A stretch of 64,000 bases of DNA from Solibacillus sp. FSL R7-0682 (GTDB lineage: Bacteria > Bacillota > Bacilli > Bacillales_A > Planococcaceae). The position numbers were made by a program, and so were the translations under genes. The stretch lies in assembly GCF_038005985.1 (NCBI RefSeq), contig NZ_JBBOUI010000001.1:1446001-1510000 (forward strand), read 5' to 3'. Below the pieces are notes generated by a model. The model made no database searches, was not told the origin of the DNA, and was given only the letters and a program-made list of their open reading frames with translations. Shown piece after piece: positions 43,747 to 54,701 of this stretch (position 1 is its first letter; every line of letters begins with the position of its first letter).

Positions 43747-43959
43747 GCCTTTCCTCCATTCCTAAGATTGTGATGTAAAATTATACGAATTAAATGGAAC
43801 AAAGTTACATCATTAATTAAACTAACCTATCTCGTTAGTTTAAGTACATTTCTTCAATAGAGAATAGTACATAGAATTTTATTTGTGATGTGGCTTGCAT
43901 GTATGAATTGATGTCGTTATAATTCCTAGTAGAATGATAAAGATTGAGGGGTAAAATGC

Positions 43960-44721
43960 ATGTTACATCAGTTTTCTAGAAATGAACTAGCGATCGGTAC
44001 AGAGGGGCTAGATAAATTAAAAAATACAACAGTTGCCATCTTAGGCGTTGGTGGAGTAGGATCTTTTGCGGCAGAGGCTTGTGCACGTAGTGGCGTGGGT
44101 CGCATTGTATTAGTCGATAAGGATAACGTAGATATAACTAATGTTAACCGCCAATTAGTCGCGTACTTATCAACGGTAGGTAAATCAAAATCAGGTGTAA
44201 TGAAGGAACGCATTGCTGATATTAACCCTGAATGTGAAGTAATTGATATGCATATGTTTTACACTGAAGAAACATATGAACAGTTTTTTAACCTTGGTAT
44301 TGATTATGTCATTGATGCTTCTGATACAGTAATTTATAAAATCCATATTATGAAAGAATGTTTAAAGCGTAACATTCCGATAATTTCTAGTATGGGTGCA
44401 GCGAATAAAATGGATCCAACGCGTTTTAAAATTACCGATATTTCAAAAACACATACGGATCCATTAGCTAAGGTTATTCGTACGAAATTACGTAAAGAAG
44501 GTATTCATAAAGGCATAACGGTTATTTTCTCTGACGAATCACCTGTTGTTGTGCGTCCAGAAGTAGTAGAGCATGTCGGGAAGCCAGATGCACAAATTCG
44601 TAAAGCAAAAATGCCACCATCTTCAAACGCATTTGTCCCTTCAACTGTTGGTTTATTTGCAGCAAGCTGGGTAATTAATTCGATTTTAAAAGATATTAAA
44701 ATTAACCGCGTACAAGGGTAA
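43960..44721 (+). CDS. tcdA: tRNA threonylcarbamoyladenosine dehydratase
   Basis: 253 residues of the E1/ThiF-like fold. It converts t6A37 of ANN-reading tRNAs to cyclic ct6A using ATP. The nucleotide-binding GVGGVGSFAAEACARSG, VDKDNVDITNVNRQ (adenylation residues) and IDASDTVIYK are present, and the C-terminal SSNAFVPSTVGLFAASWV is typical of TcdA/YrvM. ATG 43960 follows GAGGGG. B. subtilis yrvM sits in the same order after aspS and 6S RNA. Confidence 0.93.
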   Translation: MLHQFSRNELAIGTEGLDKLKNTTVAILGVGGVGSFAAEACARSGVGRIVLVDKDNVDITNVNRQLVAYLSTVGKSKSGVMKERIADINPECEVIDMHMFYTEETYEQFFNLGIDYVIDASDTVIYKIHIMKECLKRNIPIISSMGAANKMDPTRFKITDISKTHTDPLAKVIRTKLRKEGIHKGITVIFSDESPVVVRPEVVEHVGKPDAQIRKAKMPPSSNAFVPSTVGLFAASWVINSILKDIKINRVQG

Positions 44722-44729
44722 TTAATGTA

Positions 44730-44776
44730 AAAGTCCTTACAAACTAAACGAATTGTTTAGTTTGTAAGGGCTTTTT
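44730..44776. terminator. Strong bidirectional terminator
   Basis: AAGTCCTTACAAACTAAAC-GAATT-GTTTAGTTTGTAAGGGCTT with T- and A-tracts, shared by tcdA and the convergent chemotaxis receptor gene. Confidence 0.88.
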
Positions 44777-46237
44777 TTACTTAATCATATTTAATGCTTG
44801 CTGGTATGTTTCTTCAATATTTTTAGTGACAGTATGTTGATCCTTAGTAATTTTTTCAATAACAATGCATAGCTCATCGATTGAATTGGAGCTTTGGGCA
44901 ATAATTGCAGCAAACTCATTTGTTGCTAAATCAACTGATTTACCATTTTTTTCGATAGAGTGGGCACTTTCAGAAAACTGAGTTAAATTTTGTTGTAAGT
45001 TTTTCATCGCGGTAAATAAATTTGTGAATGTTGTATTGGAATCATCCACCATGCGAACTTGATTTGATACATGTACAAGCCCATTTTTTAAACGCTCTAA
45101 CGCCTCTTTATTAAACAAATTTACTTGTGCTAAATTTGAATCAATTTTAACAACCGTTTCATCCGTTATACTTGCTAATTTACGAATCTCATCCGCAACG
45201 ACTGCAAAGCCTTTTCCATGTTCACCAGCACGAGCTGCTTCAATAGAGGCATTCAGTGCTAGTAAATTTGTTTGCTCTGTAATCTTTTGGATAGACATTG
45301 CAAATTCATTCGTTTCCGTAATTTTTTCTGATAATAATAAAAATGTCGAGTTTAACTCATTAAAGAAGGCTGTGAAGGTGTCAATTTCCTGCTTTAACGT
45401 CGTCATTGAACTAGCTCCCTCAAATGCACTAACACTAGCATGCTCAGCATCTTCGATAATTGTATTTAAATCGTGAACCATTGATTCGATTTCGGCTGTT
45501 GTTGATTCAGTGTTATTTACGATGTCTTGCACGTGTGCAGACTGTTTATGTGCGCCAATGCTAACTTCTTTTAGAGAGGCCATCATTTGCTGATGAGCTA
45601 CACTTGAGCTGTTTGTGCTATCTGTAATGAGCTCCAACTTTGCGGTAATGCTTTGAACAGAAGATTCTAACCGTTGGTGAAGATCCTCTTCATGAACCGC
45701 TCGTTCGTTTGCTACAACCATTAGTTGTTCCACGTTTGTTAGCATTTTTTTATTTTGTCGGACTTGGAGCAACATGGCTACAAACATAAGGGTTTGAGTG
45801 ACAAAAACATTTGCTGGGTCAACGGCAAATCCAGTCGTATCCATCGTAAAATTACAAATAAGTCCAATTGTTGAACCGATATACCCCGCAACTAAAACTG
45901 AAATTTTGTTGTGAATACTGCTTAAAATAAGGGCAAAAATGCTCAAAATTATCGTTGCTAATGTCACTTTATTTGTAGCAATAGTACCATAAACAGTAAT
46001 TGTTGCTGCCACAACGACGACATATGGAAAATAATAATGTAACGCTTCAATTTTTCGCTGAATGGCATAACAAATAAATGTAAATGTGACAGGGATTATT
46101 AAAGAAAGTGCTACGCCAATAGGACGATCAATAAAAATTTGAGCAATACCACCTAGAACAGCGGCAGTCCCGTAGACAATCATTAAAATCGTATTTTTTT
46201 CGATTAAGTCTTTCTTCTTAAGTTGCTCAATAAGCAT
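44777..46237 (-). CDS. Methyl-accepting chemotaxis protein with multi-helix membrane domain
   Basis: 486 residues. The N-terminal ~170 residues hold about five or six membrane helices with short loops, so there is no large outside sensor domain. The cytoplasmic signalling domain (about 190-486) contains the hairpin tip [20 protein letters not shown] then RKLA, the CheA/CheW contact region. It would sense a membrane-linked signal and steer the flagellar motor or a similar output. Single gene; no other chemotaxis gene is nearby. Confidence 0.9.
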   Translation of the reverse strand: MLIEQLKKKDLIEKNTILMIVYGTAAVLGGIAQIFIDRPIGVALSLIIPVTFTFICYAIQRKIEALHYYFPYVVVVAATITVYGTIATNKVTLATIILSIFALILSSIHNKISVLVAGYIGSTIGLICNFTMDTTGFAVDPANVFVTQTLMFVAMLLQVRQNKKMLTNVEQLMVVANERAVHEEDLHQRLESSVQSITAKLELITDSTNSSSVAHQQMMASLKEVSIGAHKQSAHVQDIVNNTESTTAEIESMVHDLNTIIEDAEHASVSAFEGASSMTTLKQEIDTFTAFFNELNSTFLLLSEKITETNEFAMSIQKITEQTNLLALNASIEAARAGEHGKGFAVVADEIRKLASITDETVVKIDSNLAQVNLFNKEALERLKNGLVHVSNQVRMVDDSNTTFTNLFTAMKNLQQNLTQFSESAHSIEKNGKSVDLATNEFAAIIAQSSNSIDELCIVIEKITKDQHTVTKNIEETYQQALNMIK

Positions 46238-46411
46238 TTTGACACACCATCCTCAGGAATGATTGAATTTTCTTGAAAATTCATAGTTTTCATTAATTTA
46301 TACAACAAATTCTTCCAACTGTCACGCTTTTTTGAATGACTATTCAGTAATTTCTCGGATGATTATTATTGTGGTAAAATAAATTAGTATATATAGGAAA
46401 GGAAGTTTTCT

Positions 46412-46825
46412 ATGAAGATACAAGAATTAGAATATAAAGGGTTAAATTTACTGGATGTTGTTGGAACGGTCGAAATCGCCATAGATGCCATTAATAAAAC
46501 GATTCACATATTTGATGTAGAACATATTGTCGCGCCTGAATTTCACTTTCAATCAAAGTCATATGTATTGAGTGAAGGGTTTTTCAAAATGGCAAACGTC
46601 TTAAAGCAAAAACAATTTTTTTTAGAAAATAGTGAAGAAAAGCTAGAACAATGGATTGAATTGCATGAGTGGATATTTTATAGCTCGAAGCAATCGATCA
46701 AAATGTATCGAAATGGATTAATTGAAGTACATAAATTAACTGGTCCGAATACATGTGAACAAAGTGAAGTGCATATAAAAAGATATTATCCCAAATATTT
46801 TCTACGCCTAAAGGAAAATAAATAA
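46412..46825 (+). CDS. Protein of unknown function (137 aa)
   Basis: ATG 46412 follows GGAAAGGAAG. Soluble, with a beta-rich first part (VEIAIDAINKTIHIFDVEHI) and a basic C-terminus (EVHIKRYYPKYFLRLKENK). No domain recognised; it lies among backbone genes and probably forms a single unit. Confidence 0.6.
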   Translation: MKIQELEYKGLNLLDVVGTVEIAIDAINKTIHIFDVEHIVAPEFHFQSKSYVLSEGFFKMANVLKQKQFFLENSEEKLEQWIELHEWIFYSSKQSIKMYRNGLIEVHKLTGPNTCEQSEVHIKRYYPKYFLRLKENK

Positions 46826-46988
46826 ACTAGCAAATAACAAAATATTCTATTAAAAGGATGAAAATGAAAAAGATAAGCCGGTATTTTAGTGTTTTGTTCG
46901 ATTTCAAAAAATAGCATTTTTTTTTTGCTATAGTTAGGGTACGTAAGAATACTTGCGTATGGGGATGCTTTATAGGAGGAATGGGTGC

Positions 46989-47486
46989 ATGAATATTGAG
47001 TTAAAAAATGATTTATTAAATTTACCAAGCTTGCAGCAGCAAGTGGACACAATCGTCTTCGATTATATCGATACGAAGCCGAATTGGTCGAAAGCATTTG
47101 AACAGTTAGATGAGTTATTACAAAAGATGGCGGTTACGTTCAATAATTACGTTGAACGGAATGAGGGGGAACTGCCAAAGTCATCAACTTATTGGGTACT
47201 CTTTATGGATATTGCTTCTAAGCTTTTATACTTTACGGGGTTAGCCCATTCAAATTTAATTAATGAAAAGGATGAAGAGGCGAAAGCACACATTGTTAAT
47301 ATGTATAAGCTTAGTGCTGTATGTTTACCAAATCCTATTAGGGAAGAGAATGAAGAAGTATTATCAGAAATTCAAAAAAGTATTGCATACATTTCAGCTC
47401 AAGAGCCAGTTGCTGAATTATCTACGGCATGTTCTACTGATGAATGTATTCGCAAATTCGAAACTTTTGCAAAATCGTATAAATAA
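46989..47486 (+). CDS. Protein of unknown function (165 aa)
   Basis: ATG 46989 follows TAGGAGGA eight bases upstream; the frame extends further but without a site. It is mostly helical and acidic, with two Cys in the C-terminal part (ELSTACSTDECIRKFETFAK). No family recognised. It ends at a shared terminator with rarA on the other strand. Confidence 0.6.
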   Translation: MNIELKNDLLNLPSLQQQVDTIVFDYIDTKPNWSKAFEQLDELLQKMAVTFNNYVERNEGELPKSSTYWVLFMDIASKLLYFTGLAHSNLINEKDEEAKAHIVNMYKLSAVCLPNPIREENEEVLSEIQKSIAYISAQEPVAELSTACSTDECIRKFETFAKSYK

Positions 47487-47488
47487 TA

Positions 47489-47522
47489 GAAGCCATTCTC
47501 GCGCATGTGAGAATGGCTTCTT
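47489..47522. terminator. Bidirectional terminator
   Basis: AGAAGCCATTCTC-GCGCATGT-GAGAATGGCTTCT between convergent genes. Confidence 0.85.
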
Positions 47523-47548
47523 ATATTACATAAAAATGTGAGGGAATC

Positions 47549-48826
47549 CTATTTAAACGTTTTTAGCTTCTCGTAAATCGCAGCCATACGCTTTTCTTCC
47601 CCTGCAATAACAGGTGTGTAAAATTCTGTGCCTACTAGTTCATCTGGTAAGTATTGCTGTTTAACCCAGCCACCAAATGTACCAATCGGGCTGTCATGAG
47701 GATATTGGTAGCCGACATGTCCAAGCTCTGTTGCTCCCGCATAATGGGCATCCTTTAAATGATTCGGAATCGTGCCGGTTTTGCCCTCATGAATCGCGGC
47801 AATGGCTGCATCAAGCGCCTTATATGCAGAATTAGATTTATCAGATAAGCACATTTCGACAACAGCAGTAGCTAATGGAATTCGAGCCTCAGGTAAACCA
47901 AGCTTAACAGCCGCTTCAGTTGCTGCTTGTACATGTGCACCAACTGCTGGATTGGCTAGGCCAATATCTTCGTAGGCCATCACAAGTAAGCGACGGCAAA
48001 CTGCGATTAAATCTCCGTTTTCTAATAAGTGCGCTAAGTAATAAAGTGCTGCATTCGTATCACTACCCCGTACGGATTTCTGTAAAGCAGACAATAAATT
48101 GTAAAAATGGGAGCCACCCTTATCTCCAAATAATCCAATACGCTTAGATAGTGCTTCAATTGCATTGTCATTAAAAATGGTAACACCATTTTCTTCATCA
48201 GATGCATAATAAATTGATTCTAGTAATGTTAGCGCCTTTCTTGCATCACCATTCGAAGCGTTCGCAATGCGCTCAATTTGCACATTTGTTACTTCAATTG
48301 AATATTTTCCTAGTCCACGCTCTTCATCGTCAAGGGCAAGTCGCAGTAAATCGGCGACATCTTCAATCGTTAATCGTTCTAGCTGTAAAATTTCACCGCA
48401 TCTTGAACGAATGGCAGGGTTGACATCATGGAATGGATTTTCAGTTGTTGCTCCAATTAAAACAATAGAACCATTTTCAACATGAGGTAAAAGGGTATCT
48501 TGCTGCAATTTATTAAAACGGTGGATTTCATCAATAAACAAAATGACTTTACCGCTCATTCGGGCATCTATCACAACTTGTTCAATATCCTTTTTACCTG
48601 CATGGGTTGCATTTAATGCAAAAAATGGTAACTTTGAGCTTCCTGCAATGGCGTTTGCAATTGATGTTTTCCCAACACCTGGAGGCCCATATAATAGCAT
48701 CGATGGCACATGGCCCTTTTCGATCATTTTAAAAAGTGGTGTCTGTGGTCCAATAATATGTTGTTGACCTGCGATTTCTCGAATGGAACGAGGTCTCATT
48801 TTATATGCTAAAGGTTCATTATGCAT
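47549..48826 (-). CDS. rarA: Replication-associated recombination protein A (AAA+ ATPase)
   Basis: 425 residues. Clamp-loader-like AAA+ protein acting at stalled replication forks. Walker A (GPPGVGKTSIA) at about 45-55, Walker B (ILFIDEIHRF), sensor 1 (GATTEN) and the arginine finger region (NPAIRSRCGE) are intact, followed by the C-terminal MgsA tetramerisation domain (RRLLVMAYEDIGLANP; GHVGYQYPHD). B. subtilis yrvN precedes cymR in the same divergent arrangement. Confidence 0.95.
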   Translation of the reverse strand: MHNEPLAYKMRPRSIREIAGQQHIIGPQTPLFKMIEKGHVPSMLLYGPPGVGKTSIANAIAGSSKLPFFALNATHAGKKDIEQVVIDARMSGKVILFIDEIHRFNKLQQDTLLPHVENGSIVLIGATTENPFHDVNPAIRSRCGEILQLERLTIEDVADLLRLALDDEERGLGKYSIEVTNVQIERIANASNGDARKALTLLESIYYASDEENGVTIFNDNAIEALSKRIGLFGDKGGSHFYNLLSALQKSVRGSDTNAALYYLAHLLENGDLIAVCRRLLVMAYEDIGLANPAVGAHVQAATEAAVKLGLPEARIPLATAVVEMCLSDKSNSAYKALDAAIAAIHEGKTGTIPNHLKDAHYAGATELGHVGYQYPHDSPIGTFGGWVKQQYLPDELVGTEFYTPVIAGEEKRMAAIYEKLKTFK

Positions 48827-48995
48827 GATTATTCGCTCCTTAAATCCCTTATTAACGGGGTAGTTTATGTTTTAACTCAAAAAGCTTCACGATTCGTTCT
48901 GTCTTTACATAATGATAAAGTATTTCCGAGTGGATTAAAAGGAGTTATGCTATAATGAAAAGTATCAATGGACTAGAAAAATTAGAGGTGTTAAT

Positions 48996-49415
48996 ATGAA
49001 AATTTCAACTAAAGGTCGATACGGATTAACAATAATGATTGAATTAGCGAAGCATCATGGTGAAGGACCAATTCCTTTACGTCAAATTGCTGCAGAAAAG
49101 GATTTATCAGAAGCTTATTTAGAGCAGTTAGTATCGCCATTACGTAATGCCGGGCTTGTAAAAAGTGTGCGTGGAGCATACGGCGGATATATGCTTGCCA
49201 ATAAGCCTAATGAAATTTCAGCGGCGGATGTAATTCGTGTGTTAGAAGGACCAATCCAGCCAGTAGAAGGAATCGAAAATGAAGAAGCACCTCAACGTGA
49301 GTTATGGATGCGTATTCGTGATGCAGTGAAAAATGTTTTAGATACAACGACAATTGAAGATTTAGCGAAATATACGAATAATGAAGTTTCAGATGGCTAT
49401 ATGTTCTACATTTAG
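48996..49415 (+). CDS. cymR: Rrf2-family transcriptional regulator CymR
   Basis: 139 residues. Winged helix (KISTKGRYGLTIMIELA…) with the Rrf2 wing SVRGAYGGYMLANKP. It lacks the three iron-sulfur cysteines of IscR, as known for CymR. In B. subtilis CymR, together with CysK, represses cysteine and sulfur uptake genes. GAGGTG precedes ATG 48996. It starts a cluster with yrvO and mnmA, gaps of about 27-58 bp, so a single operon for sulfur use is likely. Confidence 0.93.
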   Translation: MKISTKGRYGLTIMIELAKHHGEGPIPLRQIAAEKDLSEAYLEQLVSPLRNAGLVKSVRGAYGGYMLANKPNEISAADVIRVLEGPIQPVEGIENEEAPQRELWMRIRDAVKNVLDTTTIEDLAKYTNNEVSDGYMFYI

Positions 49416-49442
49416 TCCGTCATTAAAGGAGTAAAACGTTTT

Positions 49443-50585
49443 ATGAACACAATTTACCTTGACCATGCTGCCACTTCTTCTGTCGCGCCAGAAGTCATTG
49501 ACGTCTATGCCCGTGCTTTAGCAGAAGTAAGTGGAAATGCATCAAGCATTCATGCTGCAGGTCGTAACGCTCGAAAAGCATTGGATGAAGCAAGGGTTAC
49601 ATTAGCCCAAAAAATTCATGCAAAGCCTTCTGAAGTTATATTTACAAGTGGAGGCACAGAGGCGGATAATACCGCAATTTTTGGTACAGCCTATGCGCGC
49701 CAACAGGAAGGAAAACATATCATTACTACTGCTATTGAGCATCATGCAGTTCTACATGCCTGTGAAAAGCTTGCAAAAGAAGGCTTTGACATTACGTATT
49801 TACCTGTGGATAAAACAGGACGTGTTGCCGTAGAAGATGTCCAAGAAGCGCTACGTGATGATACGATTTTAGTGACAATTATGTATGGGAATAATGAAGT
49901 TGGTACCATTCAGCCGATTGCTGAAATAGGTACTCTTTTACAAAACCATAAAGCAACTTTCCATACGGATGCAGTACAAGCTTTCGGCTTAGAAAAAATC
50001 GACGTCGAGGCGATGAATATTGATTTATTAAGTGTATCCGCTCATAAAATTAATGGACCTAAAGGGATTGGCTTTTTATATGTAAAACAAGGTGTGAAAT
50101 TAGCCAATTTAATGTATGGTGGCTCTCAGGAGAAAAAACGCAGGGCCGGTACTGAGAATGTGCCAGCAGCAGTAGCATTTGCTAGAGCGGCTGAACTTGC
50201 AGAGCAAAAAGCAGAAGACCGAAAAATGCAATATAAAAACTTTAAATCCATTTTATCCGAGGAATTTGTAGCAGCTGGAATTGAGTATCACATCAATGGT
50301 CACGAAGAGTATGTATTGGCACACGTATTGAATGTGACGTTCCCTGGGACAGACGTGGAGTCCTTTTTAATAAATTTAGATATGGCTGGCGTACTCGTTT
50401 CAAGTGGATCCGCATGTACAGCAGGCTCCATTGACCCATCCCATGTCCTAGTGGCGATGTTTGGTGAAAATTCCCCAGAACTTCGTAGTTCCATTCGTTT
50501 CAGTTTTGGGTTAGGATTAACAGATGATCTAGTACGTGAAGCAGGTCAGCGTACAGCTGCCATTGTAAAGCGATTAGTTCAATAA
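49443..50585 (+). CDS. yrvO: Cysteine desulfurase (YrvO type)
   Basis: 380 residues. A PLP-dependent NifS-family enzyme taking sulfur from cysteine. PLP lysine in SVSAHKINGPKG (about residue 201), SGGTEADN phosphate loop, TAIEHHAVLH, and the mobile catalytic Cys in SSGSACTAGS. It hands the persulfide to MnmA directly in B. subtilis. It lies between cymR and mnmA, supporting this role. Confidence 0.95.
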   Translation: MNTIYLDHAATSSVAPEVIDVYARALAEVSGNASSIHAAGRNARKALDEARVTLAQKIHAKPSEVIFTSGGTEADNTAIFGTAYARQQEGKHIITTAIEHHAVLHACEKLAKEGFDITYLPVDKTGRVAVEDVQEALRDDTILVTIMYGNNEVGTIQPIAEIGTLLQNHKATFHTDAVQAFGLEKIDVEAMNIDLLSVSAHKINGPKGIGFLYVKQGVKLANLMYGGSQEKKRRAGTENVPAAVAFARAAELAEQKAEDRKMQYKNFKSILSEEFVAAGIEYHINGHEEYVLAHVLNVTFPGTDVESFLINLDMAGVLVSSGSACTAGSIDPSHVLVAMFGENSPELRSSIRFSFGLGLTDDLVREAGQRTAAIVKRLVQ

Positions 50586-50643
50586 ATTATGAGAAAGACT
50601 TCGCGCCTTTTACGCGATTTGTCTAAGAAAAGGTGAATAGTAA

Positions 50644-51765
<1,122 letters not shown>

Positions 51766-51774
51766 TGATTGATA

Positions 51775-51800
51775 GACGTTCACTTAGGTGAGCGTCTATA
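51775..51800 (+). terminator. Hairpin between mnmA and the TPR gene
   Basis: TAGACGTTCAC-TTAG-GTGAGCGTCTA followed by TACGTTTGTTTT; a weak terminator or attenuator that may lower TPR gene expression. Confidence 0.6.
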
Positions 51801-51822
51801 CGTTTGTTTTGAGGTGAAAGAT

Positions 51823-52488
51823 ATGGATACAAATTACAATGAAATTGGCATTAAAGCCTTCCAAGAAAAGCGCTATGAGGATGCTGCACAAGCTTTTACG
51901 CAGGCGATTGAGGCAAATCCAGAAGATGCAGTAGGTTATGTAAACTTCGGTACACTTCTTGCCGCGATGAATGATATTGAGCGTGCAGAACGCTTCTTCC
52001 AAAAAGCAATTACAGTTGATGAAAAGGCAGCAACGGCTTATTACGGGTTAGCCAACCTTTATTATGAAGTGGAGCGTTACACAGAAGCAGCCAAGCTTTA
52101 TCAAAAATCAATTGACCATGGGATTGAAGGCGCGGATGCTTTTTATATGTTAGCAAAATGCTTCGAGCGAGAAGAACAATATAAGCTAGCATTACCATTT
52201 ATGCAACGTGCAGCGGAAATTGCGCCAAAGGATATTCAAATTCGTTTAGCATATGGGATTTTACTATGTACTTTAGAAATGTTTGAGCATGCAAAGCCAG
52301 AACTTGAATTCGTTATTGAAGAGGATTGGAATAATGCTGACGCCCATTACAATTTAGGTGTCTTATACGCAGTGTCTACACAAGATACAGAAAAGGCAAA
52401 ATATCATTTAAAACAGGCATTTACATTACAGCCTGAATTTGACCAAGCAAAGTATATTTATGATATGATTTGCCAACGTTCAAATTAA
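51823..52488 (+). CDS. yrrB: Tetratricopeptide repeat protein (YrrB-like)
   Basis: 221 residues made of about six TPR units (EIGIKAFQEKRYEDAAQAFT…; VNFGTLLAAMNDIERAERFF; YGLANLYYEVERYTEAAKLY; YMLAKCFEREEQYKLALPFM; and so on). ATG 51823 follows GAGGTGA; the open frame upstream includes the hairpin and is not used. B. subtilis yrrB, a TPR protein, is also directly behind trmU (mnmA), and the pair may work together on tRNA or as a scaffold. Confidence 0.9.
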   Translation: MDTNYNEIGIKAFQEKRYEDAAQAFTQAIEANPEDAVGYVNFGTLLAAMNDIERAERFFQKAITVDEKAATAYYGLANLYYEVERYTEAAKLYQKSIDHGIEGADAFYMLAKCFEREEQYKLALPFMQRAAEIAPKDIQIRLAYGILLCTLEMFEHAKPELEFVIEEDWNNADAHYNLGVLYAVSTQDTEKAKYHLKQAFTLQPEFDQAKYIYDMICQRSN

Positions 52489-52500
52489 TATTTAATTAGT

Positions 52501-52540
52501 GGCTGTACTAAAAGATTCGATCTTTAGTATAGCCTTTTTA
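52501..52540 (+). terminator. Rho-independent terminator
   Basis: GGCTGTACTAAAAGA-TTCGA-TCTTTAGTATAGCC with T-run, ending the cymR-yrvO-mnmA-TPR cluster. Confidence 0.88.
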
Positions 52541-52637
52541 ATTCTATGTTTCTCATAATCTGAAGCATTAAAGTGCTATTGATGTTATTTTTGTGCTATT
52601 ATGGGAGTGAGTTGGAAATTAAAGTGAGGTGTTTATT

Positions 52638-53279
52638 ATGCATACTCAATTAGATTCTGCAGACTGTATGTATTTAATTCCAGAAGAGCGATTCCAAAGA
52701 TTTTGTGAATTGATCAAAGAACTAGAGTTTTTTACATTAGTACTTCCAGTTGTAAAGGATACGTATCAACGTTCAATTACGATATTAGATATTTGGTATT
52801 TAATTTCCACAGATGACCTAGATAAAATCGAAAACCCAGAAAATGCGATGATTTATCCTTATCGATACTATTTATTATCGATTGTGAAGGGGTTTTCAAT
52901 AAAACGATTTATTCAATTAGCATTATATGAAAATGATAAACTAGCATTTATTTGTGCAATTTATTTGTACAAAGGAATGGATGAATTTATTGCGCAAAAG
53001 CTACATTTAGATGAAGAGATGTCAAAAAAATATAAAGAATTACAGCAATATAATACAAAAAGTAATCGGCATTATTACGATACAAAATATCAAGAACCTG
53101 AAAAATACCCGAAACAACTTGCTCAGCTACAGAGCTTAGTAGTGAATGAAATAAAATTAATCCATCAAAAATTTAAAACTCCGTTAAATTTGACAATGGA
53201 AAATATGATAACAGAATCTGAAAATATATATGAAGGCGTATTTGGATTAATTAATGACTGGGGTGGAAGAGTACCTTGA
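52638..53279 (+). CDS. Protein of unknown function (213 aa), first of a coupled pair
   Basis: ATG 52638 follows GAGGTG. Soluble and helical with many Tyr/Leu; no domain recognised. Its stop codon overlaps the TTG start of the next gene (TTGA), so the two are translationally coupled and likely act in one process, perhaps with c-di-GMP-type signalling because the partner ends in a GGDEF-like region. Confidence 0.6.
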   Translation: MHTQLDSADCMYLIPEERFQRFCELIKELEFFTLVLPVVKDTYQRSITILDIWYLISTDDLDKIENPENAMIYPYRYYLLSIVKGFSIKRFIQLALYENDKLAFICAIYLYKGMDEFIAQKLHLDEEMSKKYKELQQYNTKSNRHYYDTKYQEPEKYPKQLAQLQSLVVNEIKLIHQKFKTPLNLTMENMITESENIYEGVFGLINDWGGRVP

Positions 53280-54637
53280 TCGTATCAAATCAAATGGAGC
53301 ATTTAAAAAGTCTGTATATACAATTAAAATTTGATGAAGTAATTCAATTCGCAACAATAACACTTCAAATTGCATTGCAAAAAAAGCGTTATAAAGAGGC
53401 ACTAGGTAGCTATGAATTTTTAGCTTCCGCTTTCCATGAAAAAGGCGATTATGAAGCATTTATTCGTATTATGCCTGAATACGAGAAGTTAACGGTCACA
53501 TATGGTACAGAGGAAAATAAACTTATCTATTATTATTTGATGAGCTTATTAAATAAGCTCGTAAAAAATTATAAGGATGCGAATGATTATGCAAAAAAAT
53601 CTATTCGTTACGCCTATTTATTAAATAACGAAGAGATGGTGGCTATTAATTTCGCTAATATTGCGACGATGCAAATTTTTTTAGGAAATATTGAATTAGC
53701 AAATATGGCGGAACGGTTTGCAATCTTTTATAAAGACCGATTACCGACAAGAGGATTAAGTATTATTAGAGGGTATTCAGGGCTATTAAATTATTATGCG
53801 TTAGTAAGTGATGAAAAAGCATTTAAACAACTAAAAAATGAAATGCTTGAATATATGTCGGATGAAGTCATGTTGAATTATCAAGTCCATATTGATTTTG
53901 CTGAAGGAATATTGTATGACAAATTAGGCGATTGTGAACAAAGCTTCTTCTATTTAAAGAAAGCATATAGCTTCTTTAAAGAAAAAAAGAATCTGGTCCA
54001 TTTGAGCACGATATTTCATTATTTAACATATCAAAAAAACGAAAGTGATGTAGTCGCCTTTTATGAGGAGCTAGCGGAAATCGTAGATACTTTTCAATGT
54101 GATTTTCCTCTTACAGGTGTTGAAGAAATTAAAGGCTTACAAACGGATTTGTTTTTACATGAAGCATCACATCCAGCTACCTTTAAATATCAGAATATTA
54201 TAACAAAGGAAGAGATGGAACAATATGTTCAAAATGCTTTAGAAAATAAACAGCACATTATTTGTTTGCATTGGTCCTTTATGACCGATGTTGTAGAAGG
54301 CTTATTCGGAGAACTGTTTGAACGGCAATTATTATTTTCATTGTTTGAGGCGGTTATTGACGTCATTTCAGTATACTGTGCAGAAATTTTAATTCGTTCC
54401 AACAATGAAGGAGAGGCAATCTTTAAAAATTTATCGGAAACAACTTTTATAGACTTGCTAATGCAACTTGAACAAAAGTTAAAGAAATTTTTTGTTCAAT
54501 CGACGACAGGTCCTATAACAATACCGGTTCATTTTGGCTATTCGAGTACAAATCAATTACCGATTGATCAATGGAGCTATGAAGAGCTAGTTGCTCATTC
54601 AGATGTAAGCTTGTATTATGCGAAAGCTCAAAGTTAA
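53276..54637 (+). CDS. TPR-like protein with degenerate GGDEF C-terminus
   Basis: 453 residues. The first ~280 residues form helical repeats of TPR type (YKEALGSYEFLASAFHEKGD; YYYLMSLLNKLVKNYKDAND; FYLKKAYSFFKEKKN). The C-terminal ~170 residues follow the order of a GGDEF domain: helices, then IPVHFGYSS... and YEELVAHSDVSLYYAKAQS, like the GYS…ADxALYxAK end of diguanylate cyclases. The GGDEF signature and DxxxFKxxND loop are missing, so it should be catalytically dead and perhaps binds a partner or nucleotide. TTG start overlapping the previous stop; ATG 53294 is an alternative. Confidence 0.6.
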   Translation: MIVSNQMEHLKSLYIQLKFDEVIQFATITLQIALQKKRYKEALGSYEFLASAFHEKGDYEAFIRIMPEYEKLTVTYGTEENKLIYYYLMSLLNKLVKNYKDANDYAKKSIRYAYLLNNEEMVAINFANIATMQIFLGNIELANMAERFAIFYKDRLPTRGLSIIRGYSGLLNYYALVSDEKAFKQLKNEMLEYMSDEVMLNYQVHIDFAEGILYDKLGDCEQSFFYLKKAYSFFKEKKNLVHLSTIFHYLTYQKNESDVVAFYEELAEIVDTFQCDFPLTGVEEIKGLQTDLFLHEASHPATFKYQNIITKEEMEQYVQNALENKQHIICLHWSFMTDVVEGLFGELFERQLLFSLFEAVIDVISVYCAEILIRSNNEGEAIFKNLSETTFIDLLMQLEQKLKKFFVQSTTGPITIPVHFGYSSTNQLPIDQWSYEELVAHSDVSLYYAKAQS

Positions 54638-54666
54638 TGTGAAATTTATAGTGAATTTAAAATAAT

Positions 54667-54695
54667 TTGAAAAATATGTACAGAAGCTATACAAT
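54667..54695 (+). promoter_or_regulatory. Promoter of the trpE T-box leader
   Basis: TTGAAA (54667-54672), 17 bases, TACAAT (54690-54695); start near 54702. Confidence 0.75.
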
Positions 54696-54701
54696 AATAA
54701 T

